A DNA stretch of 64,000 nucleotides. Source: Acanthococcus lagerstroemiae (lineage: Eukaryota; Arthropoda; Insecta; Hemiptera; Eriococcidae). Where the stretch lies: contig CM063106.1 of the NCBI GenBank assembly GCA_031841125.1, forward strand, positions 15,252,001 through 15,316,000, in the 5' to 3' direction. Made by a program: the position numbers and the translations under genes. A model generated the notes under the pieces. The model was not told the origin of the DNA. It did not search any database and saw only the letters and a list, made by a program, of their open reading frames with translations. This document shows, one piece after another, positions 53,926-64,000 of this stretch (positions are counted from its first letter, which is position 1; every line of letters begins with the position of its first letter).

Positions 53926-54825
53926 GTGTCCACCCACTAACTTCGGAAATTTTATTTAATTTTTAATTTAGCCCTGATTACAATTCTGAAATCCGAATTT
54001 AACGATTTAAATATATTGTAATTTAGAACAGGGAAATACGGTAGGTAGATGGCTCGAGGAGGAAGCGATAAAGAGAGTGGCCAAGATTGGGAAGATGCAT
54101 TCGATTTTCTCTTCTCTCTGATTTTGCAAACATGTAAATTCTGAATAGTGTTGGGTGGATTATGATTTCACCTAATGGAAAGGTTGAATTCTGAAAATTT
54201 CCGCTCAATTGGATTAGGACTTGGTACTGCAAACTTCCTTTTCTCATGGAAAAATACTTGGATTTTGACCGTTTTTGTAAACAGTATTCTTCTCGGTCCC
54301 TAAAGACTTTAACTGACGTCTGTTATTGTACATTTCAGTAAGTCACTTGACAGAGGTGTAACACAGCAGGTTTTGAATCCGTGGTGCGGGTTAATGGTCT
54401 CGAAAAGGGGCGGGTGTCCAATATGGTGCTCTTTCTAAAGTCATTTCACAGAAGAAAGTTTCGTTCCATCTCGCAAGCTCTACCTTTCAGGATCTTAACT
54501 CATCATCAAGTGGAACAGTAATAAGTGTGCAAAATAAATGGCACCCTGTTGCATCTAATACGGACTCAAGAGGGCCAAAAAGGAACCGCTATTCGTCGTC
54601 CTATTCAAATTGATATTTGATACTACATATTCGGTATAAACATCCATCAGCGGAAATAGAGTGGTTTTCATGAAGGTGGAAAAGTAGGAGCAAAAGAAGA
54701 AGGAAGAAGAGGAGAAGTAAAAAAATGTTGCTTCCGCTGATTCAGAAACATATCAGACTCACGCTCGCTTTCTAACATCTTTCTATTTTGGTTTCGGTTA
54801 AAGATAGAAATAGAGTAAGTCTTAT

Positions 54826-54958
54826 AGACGAGGAGGAGATGGAGGAGGAAAAGGTGGAGGAGACGGAGGAGGAAAAGTTGGAGGAGGAGGAGGAGAAAAA
54901 GGAGGGTGAGGAGGTGAGGGTCAAACAGAAGTAAAGCGACTTTTATAGAGGAAAAGGT

Positions 54959-54989
<31 letters not shown>

Positions 54990-55000
54990 CTGAGGTTGAA
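54826..55000. repeat. GGA/GAG purine-rich microsatellite
   Basis: GAGGAGGAGATGGAGGAGGA-type repeats with few pyrimidines for about 170 bases. The Ser-rich or Leu-rich frames on the other strand are composition artefacts. Confidence 0.85.
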
Positions 55001-57179
55001 CCGCTGCATTGTGTTTTGATACGTAGTTCGTCCCATAGCACATGCTCGCCTTTGCAACTGGAAGAATTGGAGTTAATAAGTTTCTCATATTATGTCTTTG
55101 CATGTTCCTCTATCGTCTTAATTTATCTACAGTCAGTTGCAATCTGTCCCCCGTCAATGTCCAAGCTCTCCAGTAAAAAGGGATCCAAGAGCTATTTAAC
55201 TTCTAGGATCCGATCATCAAACATAACGCGACGCACAGTGGTTCTGGACCTGAAAAAGGTAACAGTCACCAAAAAGAGTGAAGATAAAATTGAGAAGCGT
55301 CACTTTTTAGAAAAAATAAACTGAAAGTTTCGCATATACAGGTGCAGGGTAGGACCACCATGAGACCACAAGGTGAAGATCCTTTGTCAGTCCCCGAAAA
55401 CAATGGTTTTTTCAAAATTATTTTTCCTCCCTTTACGAGTTCCAGGATCGGCGCATACTTGTGTCCAATTTTAATGAAAATATAGCGTAAAGTTATCAAA
55501 CTGGATGCCCGAAAGTAAAAAGTGTAAAATTTTATAGGTTCTAAATTTAACTGAATCTACATCATCGAGCTATAAAATTCGGCGGAAAGTTTTATTAAAA
55601 AAATCTGCGTCGCTTTTTCTGGTTCTACTTTCCGTGATACTCGACCAGTAAAGTTTGAAGTCAGTTCGTGCATTAGTAACGAACAGAAAAGGCGTCTCCG
55701 TACAGTGTATAATTAATTCTACGTTCGTAAAACAAACACGAGTGATAATTTCCTAAAATTATAATCTCCGCTGTATATTTTCGCTAGGTATCTGAAATAA
55801 GGCTGTGCCGAGTTAAGCTCTAGCGAGTTAATTTTATGTTTTCTTCGAAGCATAGCTGTACACTGTGGACTGCGGAGCAGAAAACAGCTTCATTGTAACA
55901 ACGGCAGAGCGTTAAAACTAGTTAAAAATTCGACTTTTAAGTTTTCCATTCAATTAATGTCTAAATTGAGCTGAATTATTTTTTCGACGCAGCTTGAATA
56001 TTCGAAAATTGCTTTCTTCAGTTATAAAAACTTAATTATTCCCGGTCAACGTTTTAATAATTTTTTTCTTCTTTCTTTCTTTTCATTTAAAAATCCGGTC
56101 GTCTAATGGCTTCTAAACTGGCTTTGTTAATTGCTCAAACGTAATTATATCAACGTTTAATTACACTAGCTGCAGCAGAACTTTCGCCAGGAATTTATAT
56201 AGCACGGTGGCAATGACAACGAATATCGAAAAGGTTTGAAAGGGTATTAAACTCCGACGCGGAGGAAATTTTCTTATATATAGTTTGTTCAGGAAGTCCT
56301 GAACCAAGTTCCCGAAGAGTAGTTGAGAGCACCACGCCACGTCCGTAACTTACGAGCTACTTCATTAAAATACAGAAAACACTGGAGCGCCTTATACGCA
56401 AAGGTCTTTTCCCTATCTTCGAAAACTTACCAACAACGAAGCTTTTTCAAAGAACAATAGAAAAAACTCGTTCAACTTTGAATACCTATGTAGCATATCG
56501 TTCTGCTGAATATTTGTTTTATTGTTTTGATAAATTCCAAATATTTTTCTCAGTGCGAAAAATGCCTCGTTGATGTGAAAATAACTCAGATACTAGATAT
56601 TGCTCGTATAAAGTTCCGTTCTTCGTGAAAACGTGGGTCCTTTGAATTTCCTCGAGCTGCGGCAAACCACCACTGGACGATTCAAACTGGCGTGGGTATA
56701 GTCAAAGGAGGAGAAAAAAATTACATTTCTGTTGACTTACTTTCTTAATTGCCTGAAAACCGATAATCCTTCTCTATAGTTTTAAAACGGAGGAGACAAG
56801 CTCGTCCTTAAGAAGGAGAATTATGGTGGGTGTATCATCCGTATTCCCTTGCCCTGTTATAAAAGACAATATGCGACTTCGTAAAAATTATACCTAGAGA
56901 ACATTATACACTTGTTACAGAGCCCCTGCATTCATTACATCCCGTGGAATTTTGCAACTGTCGTCACATTTTTCCTTTTCCTTTTAAATGCAGACAACAT
57001 TCATCGGGAACCAAATGGGGTAGTTACAAGATCGCAACGTAACAAGTCGTCATAAAATCATTGCTTTCAATATTTTCTCTACACATTGTGCTGCAAATTT
57101 AGTTTATGGGGAGTAGATTCCCAATCCTGTTTTAAAATTTGAAAACTAAAAAACGAAAGCTGAACGAAAATTTTGATCT
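55001..57179. other. Long stretch without recognisable gene
   Basis: Upstream of the Dscam Ig1 exon in transcript sense. I looked for a minus-strand exon with a start codon and signal peptide and could not support one. The ORF at 55016-55324 has no motif. Confidence 0.45.
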
Positions 57180-57682
57180 TGCAGTTACACCATGTCGACC
57201 GCGAATCCACGCCGACATGACGTCAAATCGACCTTCTGTCATGATGTAGAGTCGACTCATTGTCGACGTCGACTTCTCGTCAATAATCGACCCAGCTTGA
57301 CTGCGTATCGACGTCGAAATCAGGTCGACGTGAAATTCACAGCTCTTCAAATCTACGTTGAACTTGAGTCGATTCTGGGTAAATGCCATTCCGTGCTCTA
57401 TAAATCCACGGCGACATCGAGTCGAATTTGAGTATATGATTTCCCAAAAACCTTAAATCGACGTCGAAATTCAGTCGATTTTGAGCGAATGCCATTGAAA
57501 AATCTTATTAACATAATAAATATATTGCCTTGTTAGATATTTAGATATTTAGGGGAGGGGATCGGACGGCCAAACCCTCCTCCTGTGGATCCACTCCTGG
57601 TAGTAGGTGGTATAGTATTTAATTCGACTGCATTTTGACTTGAAGTTGACGGCGAAGTCAAGTAGAAATTGAGTAACACATT
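57180..57682. repeat. GTCGA-rich array, left part
   Basis: 57180-57490 is dense in GTCGAC, GTCGAA and TCGACGTCGA motifs. 57610-57682 carries one clear unit (ATTCGACTGCATTTTGACTT...GAAATTGAGTAACACAT) of the array that continues at 61111. The RTE element lies between. Confidence 0.75.
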
Positions 57683-57834
57683 TTTTTTATTTTTTATTTA
57701 CAACCTTAGGTTAGGTAGAGGAGTCCCTAACCCGCCCACCTCTGGGCATAGGTTTCCGTCAGCCTGGCCCATGCTTTCCTATTCCTTGCTGTACTGACCC
57801 AGTGTTGCCCTACGAACCCTACAATTTCGTCAAG

Positions 57835-60717
57835 TCATCTAGTCGGTGGCTTACCTCTTTTCCATCTTCCATCGTACGAAGCCCACCCCGTGGCAGCTAG
57901 ATTCCATCTATTTCCCTCTCCCCTTGCAATATGCCCTGCATATTTTAGTTTTAATTTTTTAATTACGTATCCCATATTTTTAGTGTTAGTGATAGCCTGT
58001 ATTTTTTGATTACTTACTTTGTCTTTTAGTTTAGTACCCAAAATGCTTCTAAGCATAGCATATTGCACTTTTTGGAGTCTAGCTGTTTGCCCGTTGGTTA
58101 GGGCCCAGGTCTGAGCTCCATACGACAGTATTGGGAAAATGCAGCTTTCCAGGATATGGAGTTTGGTTTGCAAGCTGTTTCTACCCTTCAGAATCGTTTT
58201 GTGCGCCCAAAAGGCTCTCCAGGAGTTAGTTATTCGAACATCCAGTTCTTTTTTGATTTTATTATCAAAAGACATTATTTAGCCTAAATATTTGTATTCT
58301 CCCACCCTCTCTATTTTCAGATCGTCCACCCAAATTTCAACTGCAGTGTTTTGCCTTGACATTAATTTTGTTTTTGATATATATTCATACCAAGGCCTAC
58401 TTTTTTACATTCTTGATTCAGTTCGTAACCATTAAACTCAATTCCATTATATGTTTACCAATTAAAATTATATCATCCGCGAATCGAAGATGATTAACCC
58501 ACCTACCGTTAACTTTTAGGCCTTTTCCCTCCCAATATATTTTTCGAAACATTTGTTCAAGTATGCAGTTGAAAATATTCTGTGAAAGAGGGTTACCCTG
58601 CTTAACCCCTTTCTTAATTTGAGAACGATCCCCTTTTCTATCGAGCTTGACATATGCCAGCGACTGTACATATAGATTGTGAAGGATATCTAAAATTTTT
58701 AGTGGGACACCCTGTAAGGCCAATGAGTTCCTCACACTCTCGTGGGAGACAGAGTCAAGAGCTTTATTAAAGTCTATGAAGAGGAGGCTGATTTCCATGT
58801 TATATGCTTTTGATTTTTCCAAAATTTGATTAATAGTATGGATATGATCCATAGTTGAAAAATTCTTTCTGAAGCCAGCCTACTCCACTGGTTGTTGTTC
58901 GTCAAGGGTGTTGTAAATACGTTCTTTTAGGGTTTTCATAAAAATTTTGCAAACATTCGAGGAAAGACTAATAGGCCGATAATTGTTTATGTCAGATTTG
59001 TCTCCTTTTTTGAAAAGCAAAATGATTTCCGATTCATGCCATTGCTTCGGAGTTACCCCTGATTCTAAAATCAAGTTAAAAATTTTTGTTAATAGGGGGG
59101 CCAAAATTTCAGCAAATATTATCAGTACATCATTTTCTATACCATCTGGTCCACCCGTTTTCCCTATTTTTACTTTCGTTAATGCATTTTCCACTTCTCT
59201 CACAATAAACTGGCTTAATTCTTCCAAGTTATACATTTTCGACCTCTGGGCCTCATACTCCCTCGCTACTACTGACTCAGTATAGAGCCCACTCTCCTCT
59301 CTATCAAATGTTACCTTACCCTCTTTCGTCATAATTTTCGGAAGCATATGGGTTCCAGTGCTGAGCGCTTTTCTCTTTTTTAGTTGATCGGCTAGCCTCT
59401 ATTATACCCTTAGTTTTTTATGGTCATATTCCATGACATCAGTCCTAATCTGTCTTCTAACCAATTTGTTTAATTCGGCTAGTTCAATATTTTATAGAAC
59501 TGACCGGTTGCATTTTCCCTTCAGGAAGCTTCTTTTCTTAATTAGCTCTTTCGTAGATGCACTAAGCTTATCATCCGTTTGGAATTTTTGAACTTTTTTT
59601 CCTATTTTTTGAACTACTTCCTTTACTCTACTCAACACTGCATCATACCATTCCTGTACCTCTTGGTATTCGGGTGGCACGTTATCTAGTTCTTCCTTGA
59701 GGTAGGTTTTTGCTTCTTCAATTCTGCTTACTGGGATAGCCAGTTTACTTGGGCTGGCTTGGTTAGGGTGCCAGGATTTAGAAGATTTCTTGAATGGGAT
59801 TCTTATACTACCTCTACCTACTCTATGATCGGATTGAAACTGAAAAGACGAGAGTATATCGATATCGGAGATGATTTTTAGTTCGTTCGTTAATAGATGG
59901 TCGATTTCATTTTTTGTGCGTCCGTCGGGTGATTGCCAAGTCCATTTTCTATTTTTCCTTTTTTTGAAAAAGGACGCAGCTATCTTCAAATTAAAACTAT
60001 CAGCAAAATTGGCCAATTTACTACCATTGCTCTTTGTAATGCCAGAGGAGAATAAATTTAACGACCCACTGCCTACCTGCTTCATTTCTACCGATTTTTG
60101 CAATAAAGTCACCCATAACCATGGTACAGCGCTCCTTCTCAGTGACATATGTCTCCCACAGATGTGCATAGAACTCCTCTATCTCCACCTCTGGTGCATT
60201 GAGGGTTGGGGCGTCACACTGAATTGTGGCTAGGTTTTCAAATTTGTTTATGGCAATTTTTAGTACAGCAATGCGTTCCATAATACCCTTTATTGATTTT
60301 ATACGATTAGATAAAATGTTGCTTTATGTAGAAACCAACTCCCCGGTAACCCTCAGTGCAGCCGTAATAGTAAAATGTGCAGTTGTTGCGTCTTTTAATT
60401 AAATTTTCGCCCTTCCTTTTTATTTCAGAGATACCCATAACATCGCTATTAATTTTGTCCAGTGCGTTTTCTAATTCTTGTAACCTCCACTCGTTTGTTA
60501 GGCCTTGACAGTTAAAGTAAGAATAAAATTTCAATGATTTATGGGAACGTACTTTTTTTGGTTTTAGATTGGACCATGCTGACGGATTCTTATGGACGTT
60601 CGCTCCCAGGGCGTCCACTATCCGGCTTGAGGGACGGTAATTTTTTGAAAGCTTATTTGACTTTAGATTACCTTTGCTCACAGAGTTTGCGGATGTTAGC
60701 GACTCGTCTACCTTCAC
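57835..60717 (-). pseudogene. RTE ORF2 remnant: endonuclease and reverse transcriptase
   Basis: Endonuclease blocks: GISEIKRKGENL (catalytic E), ERCTMVMGDFIAKIGRN (the usual GDFNAKIG with N changed to I), WTWQSPDGRTKNEIDHLLTN, FQSDHR. RT blocks: KTGGPDGIENDVL, NNYRPISLSSNVCKIF, LLFIDFNKALDSVSHE, KKGVKQGNPLSQNIFN and HLRFADDIILIG (FADD intact). C-terminal: FPILSYGAQTWALTNGQTAR, MLRSILGTKLKDKV and LKLKYAGHIARG. The frames are separated at about 60290, 59490, 58870 and 58400 by stops or shifts. About 960 codons in total, near the usual RTE ORF2 length, so little is missing. Confidence 0.88.
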
Positions 60718-60828
60718 ATCCTATTTTCGATTTTCGCGTACACTAGACGATGCAAAATTTAGAATCGATTGTTGAGAATTCTTCCGTTCTTTTGACTCGT
60801 TTCTCGGTGTTTTGCCTGCCTTTGGGTT

Positions 60829-61110
60829 TCATTCTCCATTGTTGCCGTCAGTTCTAGGGCTGCGTACGTCTACCGTCCTCTTCTTGTTACCCGTTCCTTG
60901 TTTGTTACTGTTGCCTTTTAGCTGGTTCTCCAAATCTTCCAGCTGACTCACTGATGATATTTTAATTACCGCGCTGTCTGAAGATTTACGGACTAAGACA
61001 TCACAGTTTTTAATCCAGACAAACTGTAGCTTCCCATTCTCCCGTAGCTTTTTGGCTGCTGCCAGCAGGATGTTGTACTGCGTTAAATGGTCACTACAGT
61101 AGATTGGCTG
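60829..61110 (-). pseudogene. ORF1-like C-terminal region of RTE element
   Basis: The frame gives NILLAAAKKLRENGKLQFVW, IKNCDVLVRKSSDSAVIKIS and SVSQLEDLENQLKGN, then a basic tail. The KxLRxxGxxxFVWxxNxxxLVRK...VIxI pattern is that of the FP-type C-terminal domain found in ORF1 proteins of several insect LINEs. The 5' part is absent because the insertion starts here. Confidence 0.65.
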
Positions 61111-61600
61111 TTGAGTAACACATGCAATTGTTAAATTCGACTGCATTTTGACTTGGATTCGACGGCGAAATGTAGTCGAAATTAAGTAGCACACATGACT
61201 TTAAATTCGACTGCATTTCCACTTGAATTCGACGGCGAAATGGAATCAAAATTGAATAACACACAAGACTTTCAATTCGATCGCATTTAGACTTGATTTT
61301 GACGACAATATTAAGCAGAAATTGAGTAACACATCTGACTTTTAAATTCGACTTAATTTCGATTTCAATTCGACAGTGAAATGGAGTCGGAATTGAGTAG
61401 TATAGAATGGTTTGAAATTCGACTGCATGACGACTCAAAATTGACGTCAGTTAGCAGTCGATTTAGTTTAAAAATCGACTCCATCTCGACTAACTTTTGT
61501 GAAGCCATCAATTCGACGTGCATTCCAGTCGACTATATGAGTCGACACTACGTAATGACTCCAAGTCGACTCAAAATCGACAGTCGACATGGTTTAACGG
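61111..61600. repeat. GTCGA-rich array, right part (unit about 70 bp)
   Basis: Unit anchor AAATTCGACTGCATTT at 61133, 61203, 61273 (CAATTCGATCGCATTT) and 61344 gives a period of 70-71 bases. Each unit has GACTTG.ATTCGACGGCGAAA and GAATTGAGTAACACA. Beyond 61400 it degrades into irregular GTCGAC motifs. Confidence 0.85.
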
Positions 61601-61800
61601 GTAGGGGCAAATACAAATCTACTCGTCGGTTCTTGGTGGACAATATTTTTGCTGTTAATGCACACTGGGGCACACCATTTGCAGGAGGTAGGTATAGAAA
61701 AGCGTTACAAAGTACCCATGGTGCAAATTAGGAATTCCTCAGGTCCAAAGTCTGTTCACAATGGTCATTCAAAGTGTCACTTCTCTATTCTTGCGTTACT

Positions 61801-62830
61801 GTTCGGTAAATTTTGGTCCCTTCTGGCTGTTTTCAACCGCATGTTTGTTTTAAGTCGTTTGTGGTCAATTTTGATTAAAATGGGTCTTTCTAGTCACATT
61901 TGTATAGTTGGTCGTTTTGGATTACTTTTAGATAAATTACTGTTTGGTTCTTTTAGGTGAGTTTTGGTCAGTTTTGATTGTATACAAATGAAGTTCGGTT
62001 TTGACCTAATATTCAGATTGGCTCGTCAAATATTAGTTCATATTCTTTTTTGTCAACTTTGGCCAGATTTGGCCAATTCAAGCCTATTTATGATCGATAA
62101 GTTATATATGCACATTTTTGATCGTTTTTGATCATGTTTGGCTGATGCTGATGATTTATTTCAGTTAAATTGAACTTTTCGTGGTCAGATTTGGTTAGAC
62201 TTATCTATCATTGGTTGTTATTGGTCACTAATAGTGATACTCGTCAATTCACGTTGTTTTTGATCAAATTTTGTTTTTTAGGTATTTTCTGGCCGTATTT
62301 GGTCATTTTCATGCTCATACTCATCGTATCTTTCTATTCAATTTTTGTTAGATTTGGTCAGCTTTAGACTGATTTGGTCATATTAAGTCAATTCGGTCCG
62401 ATTGGTTGATTTTACACATTTTAAGTTTTTTTTAAATTATTGTGTTTAGTTGAGCTTGTTTTGGTTAGTTTCAGTTAAATTAGGTCGTTCATGTCCTTGG
62501 TCAGATTTAGTTATTTTCAGTCAAATTTTGTACCCTAATAGTCATGTTTGGTTGTTTTGGTTACTTTTCATCAAATTTGATCAGATTTAATCACTCCTAG
62601 CCGGATATGATATTAGGCGCAGTTTGGTGAGATTTTATTTAATTTAGTTCATTTTGTCAGATTCCATTTTTTTAAAAAATCATTTTTGCCATACTTAGTC
62701 CAATTGTTTCTAGTCCTTTTCGGATAATTTTGATGATTTTGGTTCGCATTTTCGCAGCATTTCTTTGGAGGTTATTTTAATCAACTCTGTCAGATTTAGC
62801 TGTTTTTGGTTATTCGTGTTCTCTTGTTTA
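61801..62830. repeat. Degenerate TTGGTCA/TTTTGGTC motif tract
   Basis: Over 1 kb, variants of TTTTGGTCAGTTTTGATC and TTTGGTCAAATTTGGTC recur every 15-45 bases without fixed period. Plus frames that cross it are composition artefacts. The reverse-complement pattern appears at 25260-25560 and 26140-26400. Confidence 0.6.
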
Positions 62831-63729
62831 CACTTTCAACTTTTAGGATATCCGTTTCTTCCATTCTAAATTTCATACCGTGTAAGAAACGCCTTTATGT
62901 ATCGTTCATGATGGTCGAATTTTTTGCTTACTCTTTCCAGTAGGAACAAAAATTCCAAATGTTCGAGGCATGTACAAATGAACCATTTTTCGTTACGAAT
63001 TCCTCGTCCGCGAACAGAACACCCTCATGCGAACGGAATCTAGTGAAAGTTTCAAACGAATTAAATTCATTAAGAATGAAGCCACCGACAGAGGAATGAA
63101 TAGACACCCGTCAGTCGGTCATCTCCAATTCAGAGTCCGACTTTTCGCTTTCGGTTCGAAAATATTCAACGAAATGCATTCGGGTCTTCAGAAGTCGACG
63201 AATGCTACGTTGTAAAGTTTCGTCTAAAACATTTGTTGTTAAATTTGCGGCACCTTGCGCTGACACAACTGTAATTTACGGTCCAGTGACCGGATTAGAA
63301 ACAGTATATCTTTTTTGGAATTACAATTCCTCGAAGCATGTAACATTTCACCAGGCAAGAGAACATCGCTGTGATACGCTCGTAAACTTGCGTACAGCTC
63401 GACAGATCCTCTTTTAGTCTCAAAACGTCTTCTACTGCGGTTATCCACACTTTTGTCAGAAAATACGATAGAAAATTCCCTGTAGAAAATTCCTTCTCGG
63501 CTAAAGTATACATTATATAGTTTTATTGCACCCGGATGTTTGACTAATTACTGTCAATTCGGAGCGACTATTATTTTATTTGTGTGATATAATCCAGTTA
63601 ATTAATTTTCCGGACATGACTTGCATAGTTGCAGTTAGAATACAAGTATGTCAACACTCTCTCCATCACTTTTTCGGCCCGTTATTGTTATCAAATTGAA
63701 TACAGTAGTCGAGTAACCGCGTCAAGATC
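62831..63729. other. Stretch without recognisable gene
   Basis: Higher-complexity sequence with overlapping short frames on both strands (63027-63513). None has a motif I recognise. Confidence 0.5.
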
Positions 63730-64000
63730 GACTCTTAAATTAAATTGTGCATTGATTTCGATGTAGAATTCTATCCAAAAGTCGATGTTGGCATAACAAC
63801 TTTACTTTTGAATTGAATTTTGGGTTAATTTTGAATTTTGACGGAGGATTCTGTCCAAATGCTGACCTTGATGTAGTAACTCTATTATTAAATCAAATTG
63901 TGTGTTGATTTTGATGTAGAATGCTATCCAGAAGTTGATGTCGACGTGGTAACTCGACTTTTAAATTGAATTGCGTGTTGATTTTGGTGTAGAATTCTAT
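63730..64000. repeat. Tandem array, unit 73-80 bp, runs off the window
   Basis: Unit starts at about 63730, 63803, 63883 and 63956 share GACTTTTAAATTGAATTGTG, TGTTGATTTTGATGTAGAAT and TCTATCCAAAAGTCGATGTT. The array continues past the end of the window. It is related in style (CGACTTTTAAATT) to the array at 61111-61600. Confidence 0.85.

Larger units (their letters stand above)
57683..61110 (-). mobile_element. RTE-clade LINE inserted in tandem array, with 13-bp duplication
   Basis: Flanked by TTGAGTAACACAT at 57670-57682 and 61111-61123. The 3' end (low coordinate) has an A-rich tail (T-rich on the plus strand, 57683-57702). Minus-strand order: end of an ORF1-like protein (61100-60829), endonuclease (60717-59800), linker (to 59492), RT (59347-58418), C-terminal domain (58275-57740). 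About 3.4 kb, the longest RTE copy here, truncated at its 5' end within the ORF1-like region. Confidence 0.9.

Noticed and set aside
54668..55057. Serine- and leucine-rich minus-strand frame
   Set aside because: Product of the GGA/GAG microsatellite read on the opposite strand.
60534..60746. Plus-strand frames across the RTE element at 57683-61110
   Set aside because: Shadows of the minus-strand RTE coding sequence.
1..64000. CRISPR array, operon or other prokaryotic system
   Set aside because: No regular short repeats with unique spacers, no compact gene arrangement; all evidence points to a eukaryotic nuclear genome.

Overview
The window looks like AT-rich nuclear DNA of an arthropod, most likely an insect. 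It has introns with GT/AG boundaries, many non-LTR retrotransposons, DNA transposons and MITEs, and no operons. I cannot name the species. The only host gene I can support is a Dscam-family cell-adhesion receptor on the minus strand. One exon (51256-51597) encodes the first immunoglobulin domain. A second exon (22119-22280) encodes the first half of the second immunoglobulin domain and has exactly the splice phase needed to follow it. The two are about 29 kb apart, so most of the window is intron of this gene or sequence beside it. I found no exon 1, no signal peptide, no second exon-4 variant and no later exon, working by eye only.

Almost everything else is transposon debris. 0-13.5 kb: a small MULE derivative with a transposase relic, an RTE endonuclease scrap, a 460-bp foldback, a Jockey-clade RT relic abutting a longer RTE relic, a tRNA-derived SINE, a hAT-like MITE, an R1-like LINE broken by a poly-A run, and a second, larger MULE relic. 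16.4-24 kb: a MITE next to a pogo/Tigger-like transposon with a DDE domain and a C-terminal zinc finger, a 1.4-kb foldback, the Dscam exon-4-like exon, and a 0.9-kb TA-flanked TIR element. 24-36 kb: nested MITEs, RTE pieces, a pyrimidine-rich tract and SINE fragments.

37.4-41.5 kb is an RTE element on the minus strand. It carries a Gypsy-like LTR element whose integrase fragment is inverted relative to its LTRs, and also a hAT MITE with an 8-bp duplication. 41.7-49.3 kb holds SINEs, a three-copy unclassified repeat and a MITE. 50.0-51.1 kb is a TIR element with two other MITEs inside it, ending about 175 bp from the Ig1 exon. 51.7-53.9 kb is a degenerate tandem array with a period near 300-350 bp, directly upstream of that exon in transcript direction. 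57.2-61.6 kb is a GTCGA-rich tandem array split by a 3.4-kb RTE insertion with a 13-bp target duplication.

No intact transposase or RT gene was seen. All autonomous families show stops, frameshifts or deletions, so the elements here look dead. Coordinates of diverged repeats are estimates from reading, usually good to about 10-30 bases.
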